Positions 54,784 to 62,403 of a stretch of DNA of 64,000 bases are shown piece by piece; the stretch's first letter is position 1; every line of letters begins with the position of its first letter. Both the position numbers and the translations under genes were made by a program. The notes beneath the pieces were generated by a model, which saw only the letters and a program-made list of their open reading frames with translations, was not told the DNA's origin and made no database searches. The DNA comes from Lentzea waywayandensis (GTDB lineage Bacteria > Actinomycetota > Actinomycetes > Mycobacteriales > Pseudonocardiaceae), in the NCBI RefSeq assembly GCF_900115955.1, contig NZ_FOYL01000001.1, positions 248,001 through 312,000 of the forward strand. Direction: 5' to 3'.

Positions 54784-56130
54784 ATGGGAAAGCTTCTCGT
54801 CACCGGCGCCACGGGCCACCTCGGACGCCTGACCCTGCAAGCCCTGCTCACCCAGGTGCCGCCCCACCGCCTCGCGGGACTCGCCCGCGACCCGTCCCGC
54901 GCCACTGACCTGGCCGAGCAGGGCGTGGACATCCGCAAGGGCGACTACTTCGATCACGACTCGCTCGTCGAGGCGTTCGACGGCGTGGACCGGCTGCTGC
55001 TGGTGTCCGCGGAGGCCCTCACCGACCGCGACACCCAGCACGCCAACGTGATCACGGCGGCGAAGCAGGCCGGCGCCCAGCACGTGATCTTCACCGCCGT
55101 CCAGCGCCGCGAGGACTCCGACGCCAGGCAGATCGGCGTCACCGACGGCGACATCTTCGCCGAGAACGTGCTGAAGAACTCAGGCCTGACCTACACGATC
55201 CTCCGCCACCCGACGTTCATGGAGCACCTCGGCGTCTACATCGGGGCCGACGCCTACGACAAAGGTGTGCGAGTCCCCGAGGGCGACGGCACGGTGGCAC
55301 CGGCGACCCGGCACGACCTCGCCGCCGCCAACGTCGCCGTGCTCACCCAGGACGGCCACGAGAACACCACCTACACCCTCAGTGGCAGCGAGGCGGCCTC
55401 GTTCCGCGACATCGCGAACGCGCTGACGGAGATCCACGGCTCCGAAGTGCTCTACCTGCCCATCACCGCCGAGGAGTACACCGAGAGCCAACTGGCGCAG
55501 GGTCTTCCGCGCGAGGTCGCGGAGTTCCTGACCTCCTGGGCCACCGCGATCACCGGCGGCACGTTCAGCGAGAACACCGGAGATCTCGAACGGCTGATCG
55601 GCTACCGGCCCACGAGCTACCGGGAGTTCCTCGCCCAGAACCATCCGCGGCTCACCCAGACGGAAACCCTTGACGCCACAAAGGATCTGCTCGAGGGCGA
55701 GTACGTTCCCAGCCCCGACCCGATGACCCGCGAACAGGTCGAGCTCTACGAACGCACCGACGGCCGCGAAGGCGCGACCATGATGGGCGGCCCGGTGGTC
55801 GTCGTGACCATGCGCGGTGCACGCTCGGGCAAACTCCGGAAGGTCGCCCTCATGCGCATCGAACGCGACGGCGTCTACGCCATCGGGGCATCGGCCGGAG
55901 GCCAGGCACGCCACCCGAACTGGTTCCACAACCTCGTCGCACACCCGATCGTCCAGCTGCAGGACGGTCCGGACCGCAGGTTGATGACGGCCAGGGTTGC
56001 CGAGGGCCCTGAGCGCGAAAGCTGGCTCGCCTACGCGGACGGGCTCTACCCGTTCTTCGCGGACATGCGGGCCCGCGCCGCCAACGACCGCGAGGTGCCG
56101 CTCGTCCTCCTCGAACCCGCCGAAGGCTGA
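54784..56130 (+). CDS. Fusion of an SDR (NmrA/QorB-like) and a deazaflavin-dependent nitroreductase (Ddn-like)
   Basis: A 448-residue two-domain enzyme. Residues 1-286 are an atypical SDR of the NmrA/QorB type (VTGATGHLGRLTLQALL; RHPTFMEHLGVY). After a linker (about 287-312), residues 313-446 match the F420-binding nitroreductase family of M. tuberculosis Ddn: MRGARSGKLRKVALMRIERD, then HPNWFHNLVAHPIVQLQDG. The SDR uses NAD(P)H and the Ddn domain uses F420H2, so the fusion may couple or channel quinone and nitro-compound reduction. These domains are normally separate proteins. GGAAGGA precedes ATG 54784. It is the third gene of the TetR-controlled redox operon. Confidence 0.88.
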   Translation: MGKLLVTGATGHLGRLTLQALLTQVPPHRLAGLARDPSRATDLAEQGVDIRKGDYFDHDSLVEAFDGVDRLLLVSAEALTDRDTQHANVITAAKQAGAQHVIFTAVQRREDSDARQIGVTDGDIFAENVLKNSGLTYTILRHPTFMEHLGVYIGADAYDKGVRVPEGDGTVAPATRHDLAAANVAVLTQDGHENTTYTLSGSEAASFRDIANALTEIHGSEVLYLPITAEEYTESQLAQGLPREVAEFLTSWATAITGGTFSENTGDLERLIGYRPTSYREFLAQNHPRLTQTETLDATKDLLEGEYVPSPDPMTREQVELYERTDGREGATMMGGPVVVVTMRGARSGKLRKVALMRIERDGVYAIGASAGGQARHPNWFHNLVAHPIVQLQDGPDRRLMTARVAEGPERESWLAYADGLYPFFADMRARAANDREVPLVLLEPAEG

Positions 56131-56149
56131 CCCCGCAGCCGTTTCGCGC

Positions 56150-56983
56150 CTAGACGCCGGTGTCACCGAGGAAGTTCAGCACCGCGGCGAGGGTCTGCTG
56201 GGGGAACTGGACGTGCGGGTAGTGGCCTGCCCCGTCGATCATCTCCAGCGTGCCCAGCCCGGCCGGCAGAGCGGCGATGATCGCCTCTCCCTCCGCCCGC
56301 GGTGAGGCCCAGTCGGGGTCGAGGGTGCCCTGCACGACCAGGACCGGCCGGGTGACGCCGGCCAGGTGCTCACCGGCGTCGGCGGGAGAGATCTTGCCCA
56401 TGGCCTGCAGGACCTTCATCCGGCCCGGCTCCTCCAGCTTCGCGGTGATCTGACGCAGGCGGGCGTCCCAGTCCGCGGGCTTGGGGCCGGGGTAGGCGAC
56501 GTCCAGGTACTTGGCCCACTGGCTGGTGCTGCCGAGGAGGGCGGTGCCCATGAGGTGGGTCATGCCGCGGCGGTACGCGGCGACCCGCAGGTCGCCGAGG
56601 CGCATCTGCTGCTTGCGGGTGAAGGGTGCGAGCTCGACCACCGCGGTGACCAGTTCCGGGGACTTGGCTGCGGCGATCGTGACCGCGCCGCCGGAGATCG
56701 AGTGGCCGACGAGCACGGCCGGTCCGCCGAGGTGCTTCACCAGGGCGATCAGGTCACCCGCGAGGTCGGTGCGGGTGTAGTCCGGCCACTCGACGCTGGA
56801 CTCGCCGTGGCCGCGCAGGTCCACGGCTGCGACCCGGTACCCGGCCCGCACCAGGCCGGGAGCCAGGAAGCGGTAGGCCTCGCGGCTGTCGCCCATGCCG
56901 TGGGCGAGTACGACGAGCGGCCCCTCGGTTCCGGTCACCTCGTAGGCGAGGGTGCCTCCGTCGACACTCAGGAACTCGGTCAT
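56150..56983 (-). CDS. Alpha/beta hydrolase
   Basis: A 277-residue hydrolase. The nucleophile elbow is LVGHSISGG with Ser95, the acid is in QGTLDPDW, and the catalytic His in GAGHYPHVQ near 254. AHGMGDSREAYRF supplies the oxyanion site. It belongs to the chloroperoxidase/esterase-like group; the substrate cannot be told. It is divergent from a TetR gene, and TTGGCTAA/TTAGCCAA palindromes lie between them, so it is probably a repressed target. Confidence 0.9.
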   Translation of the reverse strand: MTEFLSVDGGTLAYEVTGTEGPLVVLAHGMGDSREAYRFLAPGLVRAGYRVAAVDLRGHGESSVEWPDYTRTDLAGDLIALVKHLGGPAVLVGHSISGGAVTIAAAKSPELVTAVVELAPFTRKQQMRLGDLRVAAYRRGMTHLMGTALLGSTSQWAKYLDVAYPGPKPADWDARLRQITAKLEEPGRMKVLQAMGKISPADAGEHLAGVTRPVLVVQGTLDPDWASPRAEGEAIIAALPAGLGTLEMIDGAGHYPHVQFPQQTLAAVLNFLGDTGV

Positions 56984-57003
56984 CTCACTGCCTCCACGGA
57001 GCG

Positions 57004-57024
57004 TTGGCTAATCTGATTAGCCAA
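57004..57024. promoter_or_regulatory. TetR operator of the alpha/beta hydrolase
   Basis: TTGGCTAAT-CTG-ATTAGCCAA is a perfect 9-bp inverted repeat, 21 bases upstream of the hydrolase start. Further half-sites, TTAGCCAAA (near 57038), CTTAGCCG (near 57058) and TGGCTAA (near 57080), follow in the same intergenic region, so several repressor dimers could bind. Confidence 0.75.
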
Positions 57025-57092
57025 AAGCTATCACCTTTAGCCAAACCGTCAAGCCCCTTAGCCGACGCGTTGCACCCGCTGGCTAACTCCAC

Positions 57093-57105
57093 TAGCTTGA
57101 AGCTA
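57093..57105. promoter_or_regulatory. Second small palindrome near the TetR promoter
   Basis: TAGCTT-G-AAGCTA is a perfect 6-bp inverted repeat with a single central base, in the same intergenic region as the TTGGCTAAT operator but nearer to the TetR gene. It may be a second, weaker site or part of the promoter. Confidence 0.4.
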
Positions 57106-57132
57106 CTGAAGTTAGCTACCTTGAGGTGCGCC

Positions 57133-57168
57133 ATGACCGAGAACCGACGCAGGACGCCGAGTGCCTAG
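57133..57168 (+). other. 11-codon ORF overlapping the TetR start (leader or frameshift remnant)
   Basis: ATG 57133, with GAGGTG upstream, opens MTENRRRTPSA and stops at TAG 57166-57168, overlapping the GTG start of the TetR gene in another frame. The residues MTENRRRTP would fit a TetR N-terminus if joined to PRAGLTAAAV of the next frame. It is either a coupled leader ORF or the result of a one- or two-base frameshift. Confidence 0.4.
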
Positions 57169-57745
57169 GGCGGGGCTCACCGCGGCCGCGGTCACCGAGG
57201 CAGGGGCCGCGCTCGCGGACGAGATCGGGTTCGCGCAGCTCAACATGGGCCTGCTCGCCGAACGGCTGGGCGTGCGGACCCCCTCGCTCTACAAGCACGT
57301 CACCGGCCAGGCCGACCTCCTGCACCGCATCGCGGTCCAGACGGCGAACGAGATGGCCGACACCATCCGCGACGCGACCCAGGGCCGCGCCGGCAGTGAC
57401 GCGCTCGCCGCGGGCGCGCACGCGATGCGCACCTACGTCAAGGAACACCCCGGCCGGTACGCGGCGGGCAACGCCGCACGGCCGGCCGGTCCCGACGACC
57501 CGCTCACCGCCGCGGCCGGCCGGGTGCTCGACTCCTGGACGGCCATGCTGCGCGGCTACCAGATCGGCGCCGACGAGGAGATCCACGCCCTGCGGATGGT
57601 GCGCAGCATGCTGCACGGTTTCGCGACGCTGGAGGCGAACGGCGGGTTCCAGATGGACACCCCCGTCGAGGACAGCTTCACCTGGATCATCGACTTCATG
57701 GACCACGGCCTGCGGTCGCTCGAGAGCGCGCCTGCCGACGAGTGA
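57161..57745 (+). CDS. TetR-family regulator of the hydrolase
   Basis: A 194-residue regulator of the TetR/AcrR class with a C-terminal domain of the TetR_C_33-like group (LRMVRSMLHGFATLEANGGF). The helix-turn-helix is at about 22-48 (LNMGLLAERLGVRTPSLYKHV). I choose GTG 57161 because AGGA stands 8 bases upstream; the ATG at 57133 is in a different frame (see the separate entry). It is divergent from the alpha/beta hydrolase. The repeated TTAGCCAA half-sites in the 177-base gap are its likely operators. Confidence 0.85.
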   Translation: MPRAGLTAAAVTEAGAALADEIGFAQLNMGLLAERLGVRTPSLYKHVTGQADLLHRIAVQTANEMADTIRDATQGRAGSDALAAGAHAMRTYVKEHPGRYAAGNAARPAGPDDPLTAAAGRVLDSWTAMLRGYQIGADEEIHALRMVRSMLHGFATLEANGGFQMDTPVEDSFTWIIDFMDHGLRSLESAPADE

Positions 57746-57760
57746 CGCGCACCTCGAGGA

Positions 57761-58255
57761 TCAGCCGGTGACGGGCACGATCCGGGCGTCGAGCAGCACG
57801 CCGTCCTCGATCTCCAGCAGCCCGAGGGTGCCCTGCGGCTGACGCCATTTGTCGGTGGGCGAGCCGGGGTTGAACACCCGGACTCCGTCCTCCTGCTCGT
57901 CCCACGGGATGTGCGAGTGCCCGAACACGACGAGGCGGGCGGCGGGGAACCGGCGGCGCATCCTCGCCATCCGTCCGGTCTTCTGGCCGCTGTCGTGGAT
58001 CATCGCGAACGGCAGCCCGCCGATCTCTGCCTCGACCACGTCCGGCGCGCCCCAGGCCACCACATCGGGCCCGTCGTTGTTGCCGCACACGGCGATGACG
58101 GGCGCGTACTGCGCCAACTCGTCCAGCACGGGCGCCACGCAGACGTCTCCGCCGTGCAGGATCAGGTCCGCCGACCGCAGATGTGCCGCCACAGCGGTAG
58201 GACACCGCTTCCAGAACCGCGGCGCGTGCGTGTCGGACAGCACGACGACTCTCAC
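57761..58255 (-). CDS. YfcE/MJ0936-type metallophosphoesterase
   Basis: A 164-residue phosphodiesterase with the full calcineurin-like metal set: SDTH, GGDVC, GNNDG, FGHSHIPW and NPGS. The size and order match the YfcE family, which hydrolyses phosphodiesters in a metal-dependent way; the natural substrate is unclear. The only fitting start is GTG 58255, though its GGAG site is close. It is convergent with the TetR gene (15 bases apart) and divergent from a stretch of pseudogene debris. Confidence 0.9.
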   Translation of the reverse strand: MRVVVLSDTHAPRFWKRCPTAVAAHLRSADLILHGGDVCVAPVLDELAQYAPVIAVCGNNDGPDVVAWGAPDVVEAEIGGLPFAMIHDSGQKTGRMARMRRRFPAARLVVFGHSHIPWDEQEDGVRVFNPGSPTDKWRQPQGTLGLLEIEDGVLLDARIVPVTG

Positions 58256-58280
58256 GGCTCCGACCGTAGCAACCCCCCAA

Positions 58281-58410
58281 CACCTGCTGATGCTGGAGAC
58301 GTGGAAGGTCGCGCCGGCGCTGGAGGCAGGGATTCCGGACGGCGTGTTCACCGTCGTGCACGGTTTCGGGCCCCGTTCGGCGGGCGAGACGCTCACGGTC
58401 AACCCGGCCG
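58281..58410 (+). pseudogene. Aldehyde dehydrogenase fragment with internal deletion
   Basis: The frame reads LLMLETWKVAPALEAG directly into IPDGVFTVVHGFGPRSAGE. In intact aldehyde dehydrogenases these two blocks are separated by about 25 residues that include the NTVVLKPAE motif. So the fragment has lost its middle, and also both ends. No start codon or ribosome site exists. It is a clear relic of a lost gene. Confidence 0.65.
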
Positions 58411-58480
58411 GTGAGCTTCGAGCCGGGTGGCAAGGGCTGCAGGCGGCGCCGGCTTTGCGGCTCGGCGACCCGAAGGACCC

Positions 58481-58773
58481 CACCACGAGGAACAGCAGCG
58501 CGGCACGCGGATGACCCGCACGGTCTACGGGATCACCGCCGCGGGCGTGGCGGAGCTGCGGGAGTGGATCGGCACGCCGCAGCCGATCCCTCCCTCGCGC
58601 GACGCCCTGGAGGTACAGGCGCTGTACTTCGACGTGGTGCCGGCCGAGTCGGCGAAGCGGGTGCTGAAGGAGTTCATCAGCGAGCAGGAGGACGCGTGTT
58701 CGCCGGGCACGCGGCGGTGGCCCGGACGCGCATCGCGTGGGCGCAGGAGGGGCTGCGGCTGCTCGACGAGTAA
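58481..58773 (+). pseudogene. PadR-type regulator fragment with frameshift
   Basis: The first part reads EEQQRGTRMTRTVYGITAAG then VAELREWIGTPQ, the wing and start of the C-terminal helices of a PadR regulator. After the EFISEQED region the frame is lost, and the expected C-terminal helix (RIAWAQEGLRLLDE) continues in the next frame to TAA 58773. The N-terminal recognition helices are missing. Together with the aldehyde dehydrogenase relic, it marks a degraded locus. Confidence 0.65.
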
Positions 58774-58802
58774 CCGCGCGCCCTGGCGGGTACCTGACCT
58801 GC

Positions 58803-59600
58803 ATGGCAAGGGCGATCTGGAGCGGTTCGGTCAGTTTTGGACTCGTGAGCATCCCGGTGGAGCTGTACAGCGCCACCGAGGACCACACCGTGCACTTCAA
58901 CCAGTTCCAGCGCGGCACGTCCGACCGCATCCGCTACAAGCGCGTCAACGAGCGCACCGGCCGTGAGGTGCCCTACGACAAGATCGTGAAGGGGCACGAG
59001 GTCGACAGCGGCGAGTACGTGGTCGTGGAGCCGGAGGAACTGGACGAGATCGCACCGGGCCGCAGCCGCACGCTCGACATCGAGGCGTTCGTGGACATCG
59101 ACGAGATCGACCCGGTGCACTTCCAGAAGACCTACTGGCTCGGTCCGGCCAAACCCGAGTTCTCCCGCCCGTACCTGCTTCTCGCGCAGGCGATGAAGAA
59201 GACGAACCGCGCGGGCATCGCCATGTTCGTCATGCGCGGCAAGCAGTATCTGACGGCGTTGACGGAGGACAAGGGGATCCTCGCCGTGCACACGCTGTTC
59301 TTCGCGGACGAGATCCGCAAGCCGAAGGACGTGCTGGACGTGCCACCGGAGGGCCGGGCGCCGGGCGGCAAGGAGCTCGACATGGCGGTGTCGCTGGTCG
59401 AGTCCATGGCCGACGACTGGCGGCCCAAGGACTACCGCGACACCTACACCGAGCGCGTGCACAAGCTGATCAAGGCCAAGCAGAAGGGCCGCAAGGTCAA
59501 GGTCGAGGACGAGCCCGCCGAGGCCACGGGGGTCGTGGACCTCATGGAGGCGTTGCAGCGCAGCGTCGAGGCGAGCAAGAAGAAGCGGAAGGTCAGCTGA
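58803..59600 (+). CDS. ku: Ku protein, non-homologous end joining
   Basis: A 265-residue bacterial Ku. The start MARAIWSGSVSFGLVSIPVE is diagnostic, followed by the ring-forming core (VHFNQFQRGTSDRIRYKRVN, FVDIDEIDPVHFQKTYWLGP) and a short Lys-rich C-tail (KKKRKVS) like other minimal actinobacterial Ku proteins. Ku homodimers ring DNA ends and recruit ligase LigD; no ligD gene is in the window. ATG 58803 is chosen because the family starts at MARAIW. It overlaps the convergent PP2C gene by 8 bases. Confidence 0.97.
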   Translation: MARAIWSGSVSFGLVSIPVELYSATEDHTVHFNQFQRGTSDRIRYKRVNERTGREVPYDKIVKGHEVDSGEYVVVEPEELDEIAPGRSRTLDIEAFVDIDEIDPVHFQKTYWLGPAKPEFSRPYLLLAQAMKKTNRAGIAMFVMRGKQYLTALTEDKGILAVHTLFFADEIRKPKDVLDVPPEGRAPGGKELDMAVSLVESMADDWRPKDYRDTYTERVHKLIKAKQKGRKVKVEDEPAEATGVVDLMEALQRSVEASKKKRKVS

Positions 59601-60252
59601 CGACCAACGCCGTCGCGTTGTCGGTGCCGCGCGCGTAGAGAGCCGCACGGACCAAACGCTCCGCCGAGGCGTGCCCGGACATTATCGCCTCGATCCCGTT
59701 GTGCCCCAACGGTCCGTAGACGCCATCGGACACGAGAGCGAGCCGCGGTGCCCGAGTCGCCGCACGGCCGATGTTCTCGGACGTGGCGTGGCGGACGGTG
59801 TTCGTGACGACGTGTTCCATCCGCGGTTCGGCCTTGATGCCGCGCTCGCGGAAGTACTCCGCGACCGTGTGGTCGGTGGTGAGCTGGACCAGGTCCGAGC
59901 CGTTCGAGGCGTACGCGCGGGAGTCGCCTGCCCACGCCACGTCGAAACCGCCGTCCGGGCGGGCCGTGGCGACGACGATCACGGCGTCGCCGGAGTGCAC
60001 CTGGAGGGCGTCACGGGCGGCGAGGATCGCGGCGACCGGGTCGGCGAGCAGGGCGGCGGCTCGTGCGGCTGCCCATGCGGCTTCGGCGGCGGACGCGGAG
60101 TCGCCCACACCATCGGCCACCACGAATGTGCGGCGGTGCTGCGCGAAAGCGTCGGCGTTGTACGTGCGCGGCCCACGATCCGACGCGTGGGTCACGGTGA
60201 GCGCGGTGCCCAACGGCATGGTGGCCAGTGGCATGGTGCGATCGATCAGCAT
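59593..60252 (-). CDS. PP2C-family serine/threonine phosphatase
   Basis: A 219-residue protein with the PP2C motif order: RTYNADAF (normally R-x-x-NED), FVVADGVGD with DG, AWAGDSRAY with GDSR, LVSDGVYG, and DNATALVV at the end. All main metal-binding Asp residues are present. At about 219 residues it is a minimal, soluble phosphatase of the type that reverses Ser/Thr kinases such as PknB-like enzymes; no kinase gene is near. ATG 60252 is used; ATG 60234 is possible. It is convergent with ku. Confidence 0.85.
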   Translation of the reverse strand: MLIDRTMPLATMPLGTALTVTHASDRGPRTYNADAFAQHRRTFVVADGVGDSASAAEAAWAAARAAALLADPVAAILAARDALQVHSGDAVIVVATARPDGGFDVAWAGDSRAYASNGSDLVQLTTDHTVAEYFRERGIKAEPRMEHVVTNTVRHATSENIGRAATRAPRLALVSDGVYGPLGHNGIEAIMSGHASAERLVRAALYARGTDNATALVVS

Positions 60253-60322
60253 GGCGGACCTCCCTGACCTCCACTAAGCCGCGTGCAGCTAGGAGTCTGC
60301 TGTCAGGACCCTGAGAAATTCT

Positions 60323-61261
60323 CTAGAACTTCGCCGCCCTGCGAAACCGGTCCGCTGCCTGGAGCAACGCCGTGGACAGTTCCGGCGGGGAGACGACCTC
60401 GAACTCGACGGTGATGCTCGCGAGCATGAACACCACGTCGTCCATGGTCTCGCCTCCGACCCGGACGTGGCACGACGTTTCGTCCACAGCCAAAACCTCG
60501 CCGTAGCTGCGCCACCCCACGGCCTCCGAGGCGGGCACGCTCAGTCGCACGACGCCCTGCACGGGCCACCGATCGGCGACGCGCGCGGCCACGAACGCCC
60601 CCGCGTCGCCGCCCGGAATCTCACGGGGTGTGAAGCGGGCACCGAACGGAGTCCGCACGCTCATCCGATCGAGCCGAAAAGTCCGCCAGTCCTCCCGTGC
60701 GAGGTCCCACGCGACCAGATACCAGCGCCGTCCCCACGTCACGAGCCGATGCGGCTCGGCCTCGCGCTGGGACTCCTCCCCCGCGTGCCCGACGTAGCCG
60801 AACCGGATCCGCTGCCGGTCGCGGCAGGCCGTCCCCACCAACGTCAGCAGCCCGGCGTCGACCGCGGGAGCCGGAGAGGTGTGCGGCACCGTCGCGATCT
60901 CCAGCGCCGCGACCCGGTGGCGCAACGCGGAAGGCAGCACCTGCTCGACCTTCAGCAACGCGCGCACGGCCGTCTCGCCGATGTTCTCAATGCCGCTCGC
61001 GGTCCGCAGCCCGACCGCCACGGCCACGGCCTCGTCGTCGTCCAGCAGCAACGGCGGCAGCTGCGCGCCGGACCCGAGCCGGTAGCCGCCGCCGGACGTG
61101 CCCATCGACGCGTGCACCGGGTAGTCCAGTGAACGAAGCCGGTCGACGTCACGCCGCACGGTGCGTGTGGTGACGCCCAGCCGGTCCGCTAGTTCCGCCC
61201 CGGACCACTCACGGCGTGACTGCAGCAGTCCGAGCAACTTCAACAAACGAGCAGAGGCCAC
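60323..61261 (-). CDS. DeoR-type HTH / WYL-domain regulator
   Basis: A 312-residue transcription factor. Residues 8-60 are a DeoR-like winged helix (LSAR-type start, then WSGAELADRLGVTTRTVRRD). A WYL domain follows at about 138-215 (RFGYVGHAG; RWYLVAWDL) and a WCX-like end. WYL proteins sense small ligands or nucleic acids; PafBC, the actinobacterial damage activator, belongs to this superfamily, but PafB and PafC occur as a pair near the proteasome genes, so this is not it. Its GTG 61261 start overlaps a perfect palindrome. It is divergent from the epoxide hydrolase gene, the likely target. Confidence 0.92.
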   Translation of the reverse strand: MASARLLKLLGLLQSRREWSGAELADRLGVTTRTVRRDVDRLRSLDYPVHASMGTSGGGYRLGSGAQLPPLLLDDDEAVAVAVGLRTASGIENIGETAVRALLKVEQVLPSALRHRVAALEIATVPHTSPAPAVDAGLLTLVGTACRDRQRIRFGYVGHAGEESQREAEPHRLVTWGRRWYLVAWDLAREDWRTFRLDRMSVRTPFGARFTPREIPGGDAGAFVAARVADRWPVQGVVRLSVPASEAVGWRSYGEVLAVDETSCHVRVGGETMDDVVFMLASITVEFEVVSPPELSTALLQAADRFRRAAKF

Positions 61262-61285
61262 TGTAGGACCATAACTGTCCTACAG
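61261..61285. promoter_or_regulatory. Palindromic operator between the WYL regulator and the epoxide hydrolase
   Basis: CTGTAGGAC and GTCCTACAG form a perfect 9-bp inverted repeat with the 7-bp spacer CATAACT. The left end overlaps the first base of the WYL start codon and the right end is 20 bases from the epoxide hydrolase ATG. This suits control of both divergent genes by one regulator. Confidence 0.7.
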
Positions 61286-61304
61286 GCGAAATAGCGTCGT
61301 CAGC

Positions 61305-62381
61305 ATGAAGCCGTTCGAGATCGCCATCCCCCAGTCCGACATCGACGACCTGCACCGCCGCCTCGACCAGACCCGCTGGCCGAACGAACCCAACGGAGCG
61401 AGCTGGGCCCAGGGCACGCCACAGGAACGTCTCAAAGAACTCGTGGACGCGTGGCGGAACTTCGACTGGCGCGAGCAGGAGCGGCGGCTCAACAAGATCC
61501 CGCAGTTCGTCACCGAGATCGACGGCGCGCAGGTGCACTTCCTCCACGTCCGCAGCGCCAATGAGAACGCCGAAGCGCTGCTGCTCACCCACGGCTGGCC
61601 GGCGACGGGCTTCGCGTTCGAGGAGATGATCGAACCGCGGGCCCGCGACTTCCACCTGGTGATCCCGTCGGTGCCCGGCTTCGGTTTCTCCGGCCCCACC
61701 CAGGAGCTCGGCTGGACCATCCCCCGTGTGACCAACGTCTTCGCGGAACTCATGCGGCGCCTGGGTTACGACAGCTACCTCGCGCACGGCTACGACTTCG
61801 GCGCCAAGCTCACGCGCGAACTCGGGATGCGGGAGGAGGTCAAAGCCATCCACGTCAACCAGATCTTCTCCGCCGGTGTCACCCAGGAGACGGCGGACAT
61901 GGAGGTCGAAGCCGAGCGACGGTCCGTGGAGAAGGCTTTCCGGTACGAGTACGAGCAGTTCGGTTACGTGTCGATGCAGAGCACTCGGCCGCAGTCGGTG
62001 GCCCACCAGCTCACCGACTCGCCGGTCGCGCAGCTGGAGTGGATCGAATGGGCGTTCCACACGTGGAGCGACCCGGAGATCGGGGTACCCCTCGACGCGT
62101 TGCTGACCAACGTCTCGATCTTCTGGTTCACCCGGACCGCGGGCTCGTCGGCGCGCTACTACCAGGAGGGCGACGAGACGTGGGGCGAGCTGGAACCGCC
62201 GTCGGCGACACCGACCTCGGTCGCGGTGTTCCCGCACGACGTGGGCGTGCCGATCCGGCGGATGGCCGAGCGCAACCACAGCATCGTGCGGTGGACGGAG
62301 ATGGCGCGGGGCGGGCACTTCGCGGCGTTGGAGGTGCCGGAGCTGATGACCGCCGAACTGCGAGAGGCGTTTCTTTTGTGA
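61305..62381 (+). CDS. Epoxide hydrolase (EHN-type alpha/beta hydrolase)
   Basis: A 358-residue enzyme of the epoxide hydrolase family with its N-terminal EHN domain (DIDDLHRRLDQTRWP) and an alpha/beta core. The oxyanion motif is HGWP at 96-99, the nucleophile is Asp164 in AHGYDFGAKL (family form GGDWG), the lid Tyr is in SSARYYQEG, and the catalytic His in RGGHFAALE near 334. It opens epoxides to diols, often in detoxification or lipid metabolism. It is divergent from the WYL regulator with an operator in between. Confidence 0.93.
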   Translation: MKPFEIAIPQSDIDDLHRRLDQTRWPNEPNGASWAQGTPQERLKELVDAWRNFDWREQERRLNKIPQFVTEIDGAQVHFLHVRSANENAEALLLTHGWPATGFAFEEMIEPRARDFHLVIPSVPGFGFSGPTQELGWTIPRVTNVFAELMRRLGYDSYLAHGYDFGAKLTRELGMREEVKAIHVNQIFSAGVTQETADMEVEAERRSVEKAFRYEYEQFGYVSMQSTRPQSVAHQLTDSPVAQLEWIEWAFHTWSDPEIGVPLDALLTNVSIFWFTRTAGSSARYYQEGDETWGELEPPSATPTSVAVFPHDVGVPIRRMAERNHSIVRWTEMARGGHFAALEVPELMTAELREAFLL

Positions 62382-62403
62382 AGCCTCCGCTGGACCGACT
62401 ACG

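Noticed and set aside
60301-60322. A further damage-type promoter (TGTCAG at 60301-60306)
   Set aside because: There is no TAnnnT at the required spacing and no gene starts downstream on that strand; the site is at the 3' end of the WYL gene.
60323-61261. The WYL regulator as PafB or PafC
   Set aside because: It is a single gene next to an epoxide hydrolase, without a PafB/PafC partner or proteasome genes; its operator is a different palindrome. WYL membership alone is not enough.
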